A stretch of DNA of 64,000 nucleotides from Lichenostomus cassidix (GCA_008360975.2 CM039210.1:17879007-17943006), one strand, 5' to 3'. Positions 21,194-33,097 are shown, counted from the stretch's first letter. Notes: generated from the sequence alone by a model not told the origin. Made by a program: numbers and translations.

Positions 21194-21814
21194 ATGTTGT
21201 TCGATGGGATGTTGTTTGATGTGATACTGTCTGTCTGGCATGTAGGCCTGTTTCCCTACCAAGAGGTAGGGACAATTTTGTCCTTAATGTATTATTTTCA
21301 CAGATCAGGGACACGACTCTGGCTTGTTATAGTAATGTGTGTGGTACTGATGATCTATAAAAAGGTATTGGAAACGGTTAAAAACGTATATGCTCTGTTG
21401 CTTTCCTCTCCTAGATTTGGTAGCTTGTTTTGGGGTTTTGTTAGTAATATTACCCAACCTGCTAGAGACGTAGAGGATGAAGCTTCCTGGTTCCTCACCT
21501 ATTTCTTTCCCTTTAAATCTGGTACATCACCTTTTGAGAATGTTCAGTTTCCCCTGGATGTTAAAGAGACCATTAACTTGGTAGTACAGGATTTTTACCT
21601 GGTAGGTTCCATATATATGGTGTTCAGCTTTTCCAGAATGAGGGCTGAGAGGTCCAGAGAGGCTGAGCAGGAGCAGACACCTGACCCAGATGTGGGAAAA
21701 TTTGAATGGTGTGGAGTATGGGAGGACATAGGTAAAACATTAAAAGCTTACATTTATCCAGCTCAAGTACTTTGTGGTACATTCCTTGCCATTTTCTCAT
21801 GCCAAACAGCTTAA
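21194..21814 (+). CDS. Unidentified 206-aa ORF with N-terminal membrane segments
   Basis: 206 codons, Met to stop. The first third has two hydrophobic stretches (about residues 10-33 and 40-55). The middle contains SNITQP and a Phe/Pro-rich segment. A charged stretch follows (RAERSREAEQEQTPDPD, about residues 145-162), then a C-terminal region with WEDIGKTLKAYIYPAQ. I do not recognise the family. Its position after LTR-like sequence and a possible primer binding site would suit the first gene of an ERV, perhaps ERVL-like, but it could equally be a captured or chance ORF. No zinc knuckle, protease or RT follows it. Confidence 0.4.
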   Translation: MLFDGMLFDVILSVWHVGLFPYQEVGTILSLMYYFHRSGTRLWLVIVMCVVLMIYKKVLETVKNVYALLLSSPRFGSLFWGFVSNITQPARDVEDEASWFLTYFFPFKSGTSPFENVQFPLDVKETINLVVQDFYLVGSIYMVFSFSRMRAERSREAEQEQTPDPDVGKFEWCGVWEDIGKTLKAYIYPAQVLCGTFLAIFSCQTA

Positions 21815-22206
21815 CTTTTGAAGGTGTCCCTTTTCCCTTTCTGTACTACAGCTGGAAAGAATGCTTTGCCATTGCTGACAAGCTGCTCTTCTCAGAGATG
21901 CCCAGCTGAAAGTCCTACCTAAACTGATTTTCTGTCTCACTTTAATATGGCATGACCGCAACTACTTTCAGCACCTGAGGTTGCCCAGCCCTCCAATTCT
22001 TTGCCCCTTGAATGGTTATGCTCCTTGGAAACTGGCATTTGTAAGTGCCTGAAACCATGCAGAATTTGCACTAGTAGCAGATACCAAATGAGTCCCACTG
22101 GCAGATGAACTAGGACACCCAAAGCAGAGAGGAGGGAATGAGGGTACAAGAAGAGAGTACAGTCTGTTTTTTTAGATTCTTAAGCAGCAGTGAAGCCATC
22201 AGCAGG
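21815..22206. other. No gene recognised
   Basis: Unique-looking sequence between the 206-aa ORF and solo LTR-G. I see no coding match, RNA gene or repeat. Confidence 0.5.
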
Positions 22207-22686
22207 TGATTCGCCCCAATCGAGCTCAGAGACACTTCAGAGACCAAGTCAGAGAAGTGGGTATTTGCTTTATTCGGTGCACCGGATGTGTGGGGAATTG
22301 TTTCCACCAAATACACATACCTCAGTACCCCAAAGACACAGTGTTATAGGTAAAATCATGAATATTAATTACATTCTTCAGGATAGGAGTGGTTATACAA
22401 ATCATTTCTCAGAAGTCAATATCATTAGCATGTGCACCACGCATGCTCCGTATATCCTGGTGGTCTTTGGAGACCCCCAAAGCCCCCTCCAAGGTGAAGG
22501 TCCTTCATGGGATGATTCAGTGGTTTCAGTGCTGGTTTCAAATGCATGCTTAGCTGATAAGCCATCAGGCCAGAGCTGTTACCTACAATTTGAATTTGAA
22601 TTAAGAGTTCAGCCTTCAGCCCTGGAAGCCACAGACAGGCGCCTGTGCTGGTGGAAGGGGGGCAAAAGCTCAGAGAATCTTTCTCA
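22207..22686 (-). repeat. Solo LTR-G, copy 1
   Basis: 480 bp, TGATTCGCCCC...TTTCTCA on the plus strand, which is the reverse of the ERV-G LTR. The TSD is CAGG (22203-22206 and 22687-22690). It keeps a 13-bp segment (GTTACCTACAATT region) that is absent from the ERV-G 5' LTR but present in the copy at 54099. Confidence 0.9.
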
Positions 22687-23311
22687 CAGGGCCAACAGCT
22701 TAGAAACCAAAATGAACACAAGTCCGCCTAGGGGTAATTCTTGCAAAAGGCAGACTTCCTTTTGTGTTCAAAGGCCTGGAATATGTAGCTTTGGAAAATC
22801 AGCTCCTTTCCAAATGTAACTGCAGGAGTGAGTCACCAATATTATAATTAACCTTATAACCTTTAGTGGGGATCCATCCTCAGGACGCACACTTCAGTCT
22901 CATTTGATAAGAAAAGAGGAATTGTTGAGTTGCTTCAGTGAAAAAAAAAACCTAAATGTACTCTGAATAGAATTAGGATCCAAAAGAGCAAGTATTACAG
23001 GCAAGCATGAGATATTGCCTGTGATGAGATCCCTTGTAACAGGTTCACGTAAGGTACTAAATGCTCCATCCAAATACTGGCACATTAGTCAGAGGAGAAA
23101 AGCAATCTTTCTTAATGGTCCTTTGGGAAGACAGGCCTTGCAGGGAATTCAGTACATTCTGTTATATTGTCTACATTCCGAGAAAGAGTATTCAATACTG
23201 AAATGACCCATGGAGATGAAGTCATTGTGGATTATAGCCCAGTGCATGGCAGTCTCAGAAAGGAACCCATCCAAGCCCTTTTAATCCCAACACACATGTT
23301 GAGTTGGCAGT
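22687..23311. other. No gene recognised
   Basis: About 625 bp between two solo LTRs. Short open frames only; no family match, no obvious repeat structure apart from an A-run near 22943. Confidence 0.5.
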
Positions 23312-23790
23312 TGTATTAGTTTGAAAACAAACCAGTGGGAGATCGCAAGTCAGGATAATAATTTAATAGGAAAATTAAAAATAAGTGCAATAATACAAGA
23401 AAAAACACTGACAGAGTCAGATACAACCTGAAACCCTGTTAGTCAGGGTGGTGGTAGCAGTCCAAGTGAAGCAGTTAGGTTGAAGCAGTGATCCTGTGGA
23501 AGGTCTGGTCTCCACCTGAAGGTCCAGTGGTAGCTCTTGTCCTCTGGGAATCCAGTAGACAAGGCTGCCTTGTGCAGTTCCAAGGCCAGGTTATATCCAG
23601 GTGGGAATGCTTGGCTCCTCCCTCCTGGGCAGAGCATCTCACAATAGGATAAGTCCATGAGTCATGCGGTGGGTTCTTGATGGCCCATCACCCGTTATCA
23701 GGGGTGAGTCATTAGCAGGAGATAGCAACCAGTGCCCCACAGGTTGTGATAATAGAATAATTAATACATCTATATTGCAAACCTAGGGCA
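23312..23790 (-). repeat. Solo LTR-H, copy 2
   Basis: About 479 bp, TGTATTAGTTTG...CCTAGGGCA. It matches the other LTR-H copies in inverted orientation. No TSD is visible, and the CCTAGG end is repeated a few bases on, so the right boundary may be disturbed. Confidence 0.82.
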
Positions 23791-24691
23791 CGCCTAGGTT
23801 CATGCCTGGACCAATCAGTCCCTGGGGGAGGATGAAATTGGTCCAATCCAAACAGCCCTCTGATGTCTAAATAAATTGTTAATAAATAATAAAATCAGAC
23901 CTTTTCTAGCACTCGAGAGGTCTCGACTCTTCACTCCGCTAGTGGTCCAACAGCGACAGTTCTCCAATGAAAGAACAATTCCTAATGGATGCACTCCGAA
24001 CACGTGCCCCCATTCTCTCCTGCCTGGGATGGAGTTCTGACAGATCAGCTCTTTTACTGGGGGGGATATGCAAAATCACAGGAGCATGACAGAAAGCAGA
24101 AAGGCAGATTGGAAGTCACCTACAGTATGCCAGGCAAGGCCCTGATGTCCCAAAATAGTGAATACAAGAGCGATACAGCAAACAAGATTAGCCCCTTGTT
24201 GCGGTGCCCATCCCCACTGCCTCTGGCTGGGAAGCTTCCATTAAAACAGCCAATCACCCTTCCCTTAGAAACACGGTGCCCAACTCCAATTGCCTACTGC
24301 AAACAGGTCCTGGACTCCACTGTCCCTAAACCATGCCTGGGCATTGTCTCTGGCTAACTGGCACAGATCCATACCTGTAGTGCTGTGACAGCTGGAGTCA
24401 CAAAGGATAGAAGCCCACTAGATGAGAGCAAGTTATAGGGCATCATCACAAGTCAGAGAAGAATATTTGCAAAATCCAAACTAAATACACAGAAAGTTTA
24501 TTTAAAGCTGAAATAACTCATGCTAAGCCAATAATCATTATTAGTCACTAAAACTTTATACCCTATCAAGTAAGAAGAGTTTTTTAATTGCCATGATATT
24601 CTTTCACAACAATTTTTTTTTCTATGCCATTGAAAAATGGCTTCACAAATGTTCAAGCTGAATGGTTTGTTTCTTCTAACACTTTTAATAA
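23791..24691. other. Possible LTR remnant, otherwise no gene
   Basis: The first 150 bp contain CCAATCAG and CCAATCC boxes and overlapping AATAAA signals (23870-23895) followed by a U5-like stretch, suggesting a class I LTR remnant. The remainder, including a 122-codon frame at 23989-24357, has no match I can name. Confidence 0.35.
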
Positions 24692-25162
24692 TGTCCTAGA
24701 TTACAATATAGATGTATTTAAGTATTCTATTACCACCAGCTGTGGGCCATTAGCTGTTATTGCCTGCTAATGACCCACCCCTGATAACAGACAATGGGCC
24801 ATCAAGAAACCACTGCATGACTCATGGACTTATCCTATTGTGAGATGCTCTGCCCAAGAGGGAGGAGCCAAGCATTCCCACCTGGATATAACCTGGCCTT
24901 GGAACTGCCTAAATCAGGCTTGTCTACTGGATTCCCAGAGGACAAGAGCTACCACTGGACCTTCAGCTGGAGACTGGACCTTCCATAGGATCATTGCTTT
25001 GACTGAACTACTTCATTTAGACTGCTAACAGTGTCAGGTTGTATCTGACTTTGTCAGTGTTTTTTTTTTTTTCCTTGTATTAATTCACTTACTTTTAATT
25101 TTTCCTATTAAATTTTAATCCTGACTTGTGATCTCCCACTGGTTTGTTTTCAAACCAATACA
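24692..25162 (+). repeat. Solo LTR-H, copy 3
   Basis: 471 bp, TGTCCTAGATT...CCAATACA, with an imperfect TSD (AATAA left, AAAAA right). It lacks the duplicated U3 block of copies 1 and 6. Confidence 0.82.
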
Positions 25163-28100
25163 AAAAATAACTTCTATTTTGAAGGACTCCAAAACCAAAA
25201 GATCAGGAGTTACAATAAATCTCAATTCCTTCACAATGCACAACACAGTTATTAATTTTCTGAAACTGACACATCTCCCTACTTTTAACTCAACCGCTTG
25301 CAACTTCTGCCTACAAGGAACAAGTCTAAGGTAATGGGAGCAAGAAAAAGAGCTCTCTTCTCCAATGTCACAATTGAATTTTCAGTCACAAAATGACTAT
25401 AGCTTAAGCTTCTGCTAAATTACTATCCTCCCAAGTTTCAAAACATGACATTAAAAGTAAAAGAAAAAACGAACCACTACAAGTGGTTTCAACTGTCACT
25501 GAAAAGCAAGAAAAAAATCCTTCTTCTGTACACTTGCTAGACCTTGCACAAAGGGTGAACAAAAAAAGCCACTCTGTGCTCTAGGTGTTGCTTGAATCTT
25601 AAAATGGGGTAGATTAACATCACCCCAGGATGGCATACACCTACATATTTTCTGCAGAGAGACATTTTGGGTTGTTTTGTTTCACTTGCTGTTAAAAAGT
25701 TTGTGAAAATAATTTTAAAGATCGAAAGAAATACTGTCAAGGTGTTAGTTTAGAGGAATCGCTAACTGCTACTTGCCATTTTATCAGAAAACGCAACCAC
25801 TATGCTGATGAGTTAATTGAAATGATTCCTTTTTAAAAATGTCATTACAGCTTACTAGGAATTAGAACTAAATGTGATTAAAATTAACCATTTTTTAAAA
25901 AAAGAAAAATTCCATGACAGTCACTATGAGGGAAGATATATGGCTGAAGATTCCAAGATAATGAACCTCAGGAGGAATAATTTTAGAGACAGGGAGGGAT
26001 GCATATGCAGACCTTCACTCTAGACTATTCTGTTCAACAAGGCTTCTCTTACATCATGTTTGCAAATAGTCTGCAGAAGAATATTTGCCTTGAAGAACAA
26101 GCAAGTGTTCCACAGAACTTCCACCCTGAAAATTGTCAGAATTCCTAGATTTTTTTACTATGGCTAGTTTCTTAAGGCCAAGCAGTTGATGTACTCCAAA
26201 TTAATCCTTCAGAACTGCTAGTACTAGTACTGCTACCTAAGCAAATGGCATGCTTCTAATAAGGACTGGATGTTCTACTCAGTTTTCACTACCTGTGCTC
26301 AGCAGACCCAGGAACCCTGCAGAGCACCTGCGGTCTGGAAAGGAGCTCTTTTTGACATCTGGGAAGGTGACAGAGCTCTGACTGTCTGTTCAAAAACACT
26401 GTTCTGTGTGGGAAGGAAATGCAGACACACAGAAGACAAAATGGTCGTGTGCACTGGCACCCAGTTGAGATCACCACTGATTTAGAACTACAGCCTCTAC
26501 TGGACATCAGCTGTAGTAATTTAGTCATAGAAAACTCACTCTTTAATTCAGCCAAGTGTGAATTCTGTAGAATGTTTCTTCTGAATTTCAAAGACCAAAT
26601 ATTTTCCATCTGTTTTGTTTTTCATACTTACCTGAGTGAGCTACAAGTGGCATGAAATACAGTTAGATGCATGGGGAAGGCATCTTCCCAACCTGTGAAT
26701 CACAGTGCTGCTGACCTTTTGCAATTCTAGGTAACTACTGCTGGCATGCTCAGGTACATGGGACCTTTCAGCATTCAGCCCTAGAGTAGCTGTCAGAGTG
26801 AGTTACAACAGCTGAATAGTGATTTTGAAGAAAGATCTAGCAAACCTGTTCCTGAGGGCTGCATAATATTTGGTGATCCCTGCTATTTCATTGCCTGTAA
26901 AAAGGTGCAGGCACACCAGAACCAGGCTGGTCTGTTCATTTCTCTCTCGATGCCCTCACTTGCTATTACACAGCATAGCACCACAGTTATTCATGCTATT
27001 TTTCTGACTTGCACCTTTAAATCGCTCACTTCTCCTCCTATGTATGAATAATCCAGACCTTGACAAGACTGTTTTATTTGTTTGTAAGGTTGTTTTTCTT
27101 GAAATATTCCTTCCTGTTTCTAGAGAAAATGTAAAATCAGCCTAGTATAGAACACATATTATGTGCCTCTCAAGGGTGATAGGAACGTGTTTTTCTTATG
27201 CACTTGACCCTAAATTGAACTTCCATTCTTTGTGCTCAGTAATGCACAAAAGGCGAGGGAAAAAAAATCAGAGTCCTTTATTACTACCTCCTACTTACTC
27301 CTTCATAGAAGCAGACCGTAATATGAATTAATCATTCCCTGCATGAAGATTATAAAGAAAAAGCAAGGTAATCTTATTTTACCTGAAGACCAAAAGGAAA
27401 ATAAAATTCCTAAAAATAATTCCTTTCCTCCTTTTACAACAAGCTCCCTCAGCAAATACTTTGGATGAAACAGACTGTCTGACAGATTATGAAAAGCATA
27501 TTGAAGGTTCCGCATCCATCATAGAAAACACCCCGTCCACAGGTTTCTCATCTTAAAAGCCGGTGCCTATTAGTTTAAGTGTCCATAAATGTAGCTGTCC
27601 TAACAGCTGAAAAAGAAGAAATCTTTACCCACATAGGCAGAACTAAACATATGCAGGCCTCTGGAGATTAAGCTTTCAAGGGCGGGGCTCCGCGGCTTGG
27701 TTCTTTGCCTCTGGCAACAGCTTTCATTCTCCCTGAAGGGCTGCGAAAAGTCGTCTGCTTCTCTCTCACCCACAAAGAACACCTTACCGGCGCAGAAGCT
27801 CTCTGGCGTGCAGAAGGCAAAGAAAGAAGCTGCATAGCAGTGTACTTGTGTGCGCCCTGTAGAGCATTGCCAAAGTGCGCCAGAAAGCTCATTCCTAAGA
27901 GTCAGCTCAGAATGCTGTCTCTGCTTCAACAAGCCTCTCGCAGCACTTGCACTCCAAGGCACAAGGTGCAGAGAGAGAGAGGGAGGGAGAAAAAGAGAAA
28001 ATCACCTTCCCACAGCTTCAGGCTTGCAGAACTCTAGCAGTTCAAGCTGCCAGAGAAGGAAGCATGCGAAGAGATGGCATTTAAGTACCCCCTTCTGTTT

Positions 28101-28680
28101 GCAGCCTTGCCGGGCTGTGAAGAGCCGTTTGCTTCTTTCTCTCCCACAAAGAACACCTTACCGGCACAGAAGCTGTCCGGCGCACAGAAGGCAAAGAAAG
28201 AAGCTGCAAAGCACCATGCTTGTGTGCTCTCTGTAGAGCGTTGCCAAAGTGCAGCCGAAAGCTCTTTTGAAAGCAGAGTCAGCCCAGAATGCAAAAACTG
28301 GGCCAAGCAAAACCAACACATAGGTGTTGTTGGCCTTTACCTCCAATGGACAGAGCTCCTGAAAGTAAATGAGAGTGCTTTACCATGGGAAGGAAAGCAT
28401 GTAGCCCCAGTGTTTCAGGTGCTGATGAGAGGCTGCCTAGGGGAGGTAAAGGCCAGCCAAGACCTCTCTATCGTGGCACCTTTTGTGCAGGAGCAATCCT
28501 TGGACATACTCAATATTGCAAGTTTTATCCACATTTGGGTAATGGGTAAAATCCCTGGATATATTCAATTAATTGCACTCACAACTGAAAAGCATGTGAG
28601 ATGTAGAATGCCTATACTAAGTTACTATACTTATTAGCTTAAATAAAAGTAGTGACTCCACCCTGTGGGTTGAACTTTTT
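25163..28680. other. About 3.5 kb without a recognised gene
   Basis: AT-rich, largely unique-looking sequence with only short open frames. I found no LTR, tRNA or known coding motif. It contains one imperfect duplication (27740-27891 and 28113-28263), listed separately. This is the longest stretch in the window not clearly retroviral and the best candidate for ancestral host sequence. Confidence 0.5.
27740..28263. repeat. Imperfect direct duplication of about 150 bp
   Basis: 27740-27891 and 28113-28263 share an ordered block: ACAAAGAACACCTTACCGGC, AGAAGGCAAAGAAAGAAGCT, and a TTGCCAAAGTGC segment. The spacing of copies is about 373 bp. In the second copy, which lies in a 187-codon open frame (28074-28637), the block encodes LSGAQKAKKEAAKH. 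This is reminiscent of the LSGAQ-type N-terminus of hAT/ZMYM-related proteins, but the similarity is too short to annotate a gene. Confidence 0.5.
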
Positions 28681-29260
28681 TATGTGTGAGCCAAATTTGG
28701 TTCCTGCTGGCAATGATTGGTCCTGCAAGAAGGATAAGCTGTCATTCGATGATCTTTGATGAGCTGTCCTTAACTTGATCTTCAGTGGGGGTGTGCTGGC
28801 ATCATTACTGATATCGTTCCTGGAAAGAAAAAACTACACAAGTCTCGGCAGGGTTAGTCTGGACAGGTTACCCCTTAGTGGTTCAAGTTGTTTAATTGCT
28901 CGGACTAGTGACAAAAGTCCTTTTTCCCACTCAGAATCTCTCTGTTTTGTCTCTTTAAATGCAGATGAGTTGAATAGTGAAGATTTCTTTGGTCTTTCGT
29001 GATGTTAGGCCTTGACATTCCTCAAGAGGAATCTCAACTTCTACTCCACGAAGTGCTTGCCCACTGCTGTTGCTGCTTCCCCCATTTTCAGGGGGTCTCC
29101 TGCAATTTGAGTTGTCCTCCATGGGTAGGGTGCTCTCCTAACTTATCAGTTCTGCAAAATTTAGAACAGCGGTGATTATAGGTGTGGTATTGGCATTCAA
29201 CTGCCTGTGATAAACCACAAGCCACAACTGTCTGTTCAGCTCTTTCACCAGCCAGATCCA
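28681..29260 (-). pseudogene. pol: ERVL-like pol, degraded RT continuation
   Basis: On the minus strand, after the SINE is set aside, the RT reading continues with YHRQLNANTTPIITAVLNFAEL (about 29225-29145), an ERVL-like equivalent of the RT fingers motif. Beyond about 29080 the match fades, with only scattered hydrophilic coding-like stretches and several stops. Confidence 0.6.
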
Positions 29261-29393
29261 GCCAGATTGGCTCAGTTGGTCTGAGCATGGTGCTAATAAC
29301 ACCATGGTTCAATCTCTGTATGGCCCATTCACTTAAGAGTTGGACTTGATGATCCTTGTGGGTCCCTTTCAACTCAGAATATTCTGTGATCTG
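29261..29393 (+). mobile_element. SINE with tRNA-Ile head and CR1-like tail
   Basis: The 5' half follows tRNA-Ile(AAT), including the A-box region GGCTCAGTTGG and the GCTAATAACACC anticodon region. The B-box is changed to GGTTCAATCTC. The 3' half is the CR1 LINE end (GGACTTGATGATCCTTGTGG) with an ATTCTGTG tail. A tRNA head on a CR1 tail is the structure of the songbird TguSINE1-type family, and CR1 enzymes mobilise such elements. It is inserted in the ERVL-like pol relic. Confidence 0.85.
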
Positions 29394-29784
29394 TGACATA
29401 ACGGCAGTGCCAACAGCAAACGTTGGCTAAACACTGGCAACGTCTATCAGTGGAGTGTGTTAAAATGATCACTGGCCACCATCTCAGACAGGAGAAATAG
29501 GAGTGTGACTGAGTGATAGTACCTTTTTTCTCTAAATCTGTCACCACCTCATCAATGCCCAAGCACATGGGTGCTTGTATTGTGGCTGTTAGGTTTGCAG
29601 TATTGGGTACCTCAACTGTTAGTGGGGCCAAATTGGCCAGAACTTCAGAAATTCCACTTCTCCCTGCAGCAAAAATCCAGCACTGGGATACACTAGCAGT
29701 CCTTGGATCAGGGAGTGCAGGTGCCATGTGGAGTGAGCACACTGCAGTCTCTGGACTCCTTTCATGGTTCGGGTTAATGTTCAA
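29394..29784 (-). pseudogene. pol: ERVL-like reverse transcriptase start
   Basis: The frame (136 codons, minus) includes VEVPNTANLTATIQAP and IDEVVTDLEKKGTITQSHS, the RT entry region where a retroviral RT normally reads L-x-x-G-x-I-x-x-x-x-S. It follows the protease region and is interrupted by the SINE. Stops and frameshifts make it a relic. Confidence 0.7.
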
Positions 29785-29787
29785 ACA

Positions 29788-30260
29788 TTAACATTGATGC
29801 ACTGCTGTCAGCTTGCCATCACACTGCCGACAACAGATTCGATCATTCAGAACATCAAAATACAAAATATTTTCATTGTGATCTTTGATTGCAAAGCAAG
29901 TAGCCAATATCCACTTAGCCAGGAGCCATAAAATAACCTTAGCTGCTTGGCAGATAACATTTGCTCCATTTAGTTCAGTGATTTTAACACTTGGCATCCA
30001 GGTCATACACTCAGCTTCTTGGCATCCTGCTTCGTTAGTATTGAGTGTTGTGCTCCTGTATCTATTAGAAATGTAATTAAATGTTGACAAGAACCAATTG
30101 GAATCCAGATGTATGGGTCATTATTACATATGCATTGATAGGGTTCCACTTGTTGGATTTCAGTCTCACTTGGCTTGTGCCTGGAATGCTTGTGCAAATC
30201 AGCCATCTGAATTGGAATCTGTACAGTACAGGGTGAATTGGTAGCTTGCTTAAGCATCAC
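29788..30260 (-). pseudogene. pol: ERVL-like protease region
   Basis: Two overlapping frames carry FLIDTGAQHSILT (about 30060), the aspartic protease active site, then a downstream VICQAAKVILWLL flap-like stretch and a Cys-rich link to RT. The linker has ILYFDVLNDRICCRQCDGK, a protease C-terminal pattern. Confidence 0.7.
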
Positions 30261-31737
30261 CTCTGCCTTTTCTTTCAGTTTTCATCTTTTCGCCTTTTCT
30301 TCCTGTAACTGTTTCTGCAACTGCTCAGTTTTCAGTAAGAGCAATAATTCAGCTATTTTCTTCCTATTTCCTCTCTCAGATCTCATTTCTCTCCACTATA
30401 ATTTTCCCCATCCAAATTCTCAAATAATTGTCTTTCCTTACACTCTGCTGAAGCAAGTAGAGTCCTAAGACAATCATTCTCAGTCATAAGTTTATCAACT
30501 TGGATTCTCAGTTTTTCTCCTGTCTCCATCTCAAAAGGAAGCCAGTGATGACTTTGATACCTCATATTCTGTGTCAGTCTTATTTTTGGTGAGCCTCCTT
30601 AAATGTTTGCAGCTGCCAACCCCCAGGTCACTTACTGAGGATGGCGAAAGTTGTTTCTAAGACTCCGATTAACATTAGCCTGTGGGGCCATGGTAATGAC
30701 AGGTCTCTTGGGAGTTCCAACTCCCACACCAACATCTTTATCCTGCCTGTGGCAAGGGAGTGTAACTTTCCTTTTCCGCAGTCACCATACTACTTTCTCC
30801 AGAACAGCAGTGAATAAATTATCACTTCCCGAGAAATTCTTTTCTGCAAGCCTTTCACCCACACCACATTCCATCGGGCACTGGGACCCTGCTGCTCCCT
30901 TTTGGGCAGTCCACTTTCCTGCTGCTACTCCAATCTCCTGATTGTTGTTCTGTTTACTAATCATTCAGTGAAACCCATCATTCTGCCATAGCGAATTAGT
31001 TCCTAAGCTCTCTCTCCCCACATTAAGGGTCTTTTCCCTTGTCTTTCTCTCTGTGGGGTTAACGCTCACCTCAAGCGATCCTGTAATTCTGCTGCAGTGT
31101 TTTATCATGTCCAGCAAGCCTCTAACCGTGGGAGTCACATACTTGGACAACCAGTGATGTGAGGGCTGTCCTGGAACATCTGTCATTCATCAGTTGCAAA
31201 CATGCTGCCTTCTGTACACTCTCTGTCCCATGATCTATGGTTGGGGTCTCAATACTAAGCAAATTACCCCTCTCTAATGGATCCAACCTCCTGCCCAATA
31301 GGCAGCCCTCTGAATTAAAGACCACTGTTTTCTCTGGTCACCCACCATTAAAAATACTTCTGGCTCCCAGAAGCCTTGGGCCTCTGCCTCAGACAAATGA
31401 TTCAATCACACCCTGCCAGAGACACTCTCCAAATGTACTCAGTTTCCGATTCCCATGAAAGTCTGCTATACTTTTCCTGGAACTTTGCTATCTTGGCTGC
31501 TGTATACAGCACTGTTTTAGTAACAGTTTGCAGACATTGACCATCATCGAAGGTTTCATCTTTAATTAGGGGTTGTAATGTGACTTCCTCATCATCATCA
31601 GATGTACTACTGCTTATAGGGTTGTTAGAGAGTGGGCTTTAGTCAAAGCAATTTTCCATCCTGTCCACAATTCGAGTTGTTAACTGTTTAGGTTTGAAAG
31701 ACAGGTGTCTGCTAAGAGAGGTGGAAACCTCCCTTAG
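30261..31737 (-). pseudogene. gag: ERVL-like gag relic
   Basis: Several broken minus-strand frames. The N-terminal half shows VRKAACLQ-type sequence (SVQKAACLQLMNDR, about 31215) and TPTVRGLLDMI (about 31125). The C-terminal part is a coiled-coil stretch with KLMTENDCLRTLLASAECKERQ (about 30490). I judge these to be gag of an ERVL-type (class III) element from order and style. No zinc knuckle is seen, as is usual in class III. Confidence 0.55.
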
Positions 31738-32605
31738 AATAGAGAATGTGACCCCCCTTCCCTCCCAATTGTTATAACTTTGGAATCAAGGGCTTTCAGG
31801 CAAAGATATGGGAAAAATAATAACAGTTCTTTACTAGTATCTATAACAAAGTAAACAAGCAACAACAAGAATAGCAACAACAAACAAAATCTAGAAAACC
31901 CAGTGGCAGATGTCCCTGGGTTGCCAAGCATTTTCCCATTTGGTGTAGTCACGGTCATGACCAGCAGGGGCACTGTTGAGCTCCCAGCCAGGCAGGGCAG
32001 GTGCAATGACTCCCGAGCAGCTGCAGGTGGCGCTGTAGCACGAGGTCAGGTCGGTCTCACATGGTTTGTAATGGCAGGCGGGCTGGACAGCGGGGCAGCG
32101 CGCAGCAGAGAGCTCCGAGCAGTGAGCTGGACTGGCAGGGCTGGCTTGCCTGGGCTAACCAGCAAAAGTGGCAGGAACTCCGCAGTTATGGCAAATGCTG
32201 CAGTGTGTTTCGACAAGCAGGGCGGGGGCAGCGACAGCCGGACTCCTTCACAGTTGTTGCAAAAGTGCAGCCGGGGAGGCACATGCTCCCAGCTGGGAAA
32301 AAGGGTTGGAATCCCACGCCCTTCCCCAAGCAAGAGCTCACCCAGCCAGGAAGAGAAGGCAGTGCACAGCCGGACATCTCGCGATCGCAGCCAAAAGCAA
32401 GCAGCAGCTTCCCTCTGACTGTTCCAGTGCCCAGTGAGCAAGTGCTGGTCCCAATGGTCAGAATGACTCCTCCCCTTACCACACCCAGCCACAGCAGCCA
32501 CATCCTTTGTCTCTTACAAAAAGAGTTAATGGTCCTTGAGTATCTCATCATTTGGTTTCGTAGCAACAGGGATGGAGAAAATTCCACACTCCCTAACCTT
32601 CAACA
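31738..32605 (-). repeat. LTR-C, copy 1 (possible 5' LTR of the ERVL-like relic)
   Basis: About 868 bp, TGTGACCCCCC...CCTTCAACA. Its right-hand part is matched by 9917-10204. It abuts the gag relic in the position of a 5' LTR, but I see no standard primer binding site at the junction and no TSD. Orientation is inferred from the gag strand. Confidence 0.55.
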
Positions 32606-33097
32606 TTATCTTTCTTTGAAGGTTCAGTAATAAAAATATTATTCCCCACCAAGCTCAGCACCAGCACATCTGGGGAAAAAAGAGGGTAGAAGGGACCCCA
32701 AAACTGGGAGTATTCCAAACCAGGAAGGGGGGGCTGGGGTGGGATTTTTAGGGGGGATATTTGGGGTCCCCAAGAAGGTTTGGGGGGCTTGGAGGGTACC
32801 CCAAGGATGGCAGTGATGGGCAGGTTTGAGGGGATTTGGAGTCCCAGGGTAGGTTTTGGGAGTTTGGGGAGGGTTCTGAAGTTCGGTAGGGGTCTCCAAG
32901 GCATGAGGAGAGGCAGGGTTTGGGAGGATTTGGGGTCCTGGGGCAGGGTTTGGGGAGGGTTCTGAAGTTTGGGACAGGTCCCTAAGGCATGGGGAAGGGG
33001 GGGAATTGGGGTCCCAGGGCAGGTTTGGGAGGGGTCTGTTCTGGGGTCCCTCTGGCGCTTCTCAGACACAGGCACAGCACTGGCCAAGCTGCAACAC
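32606..33097. repeat. G-rich minisatellite, period about 86 bp
   Basis: Imperfect tandem array on the plus strand with recurring GGGTTTGGGGAGGGTTCTGAAG, AGGTCCCTAAGGCATGGGG and TTTGGGGTCCCAGGGCAGG elements. The GGGTTCTGAAG motif recurs at 32871 and 32957. Long runs of G give it quadruplex potential. No gene. Confidence 0.75.

Noticed and set aside
29261..29340. tRNA-Ile gene
   Set aside because: The tRNA-like part is diverged, lacks a proper acceptor stem partner and is fused to a CR1 tail; it is a SINE head.
31738..31765. A canonical tRNA-Leu primer binding site at the LTR-C/gag junction
   Set aside because: The bases following the LTR end do not match it; the ERVL assignment rests on gag and pol only.
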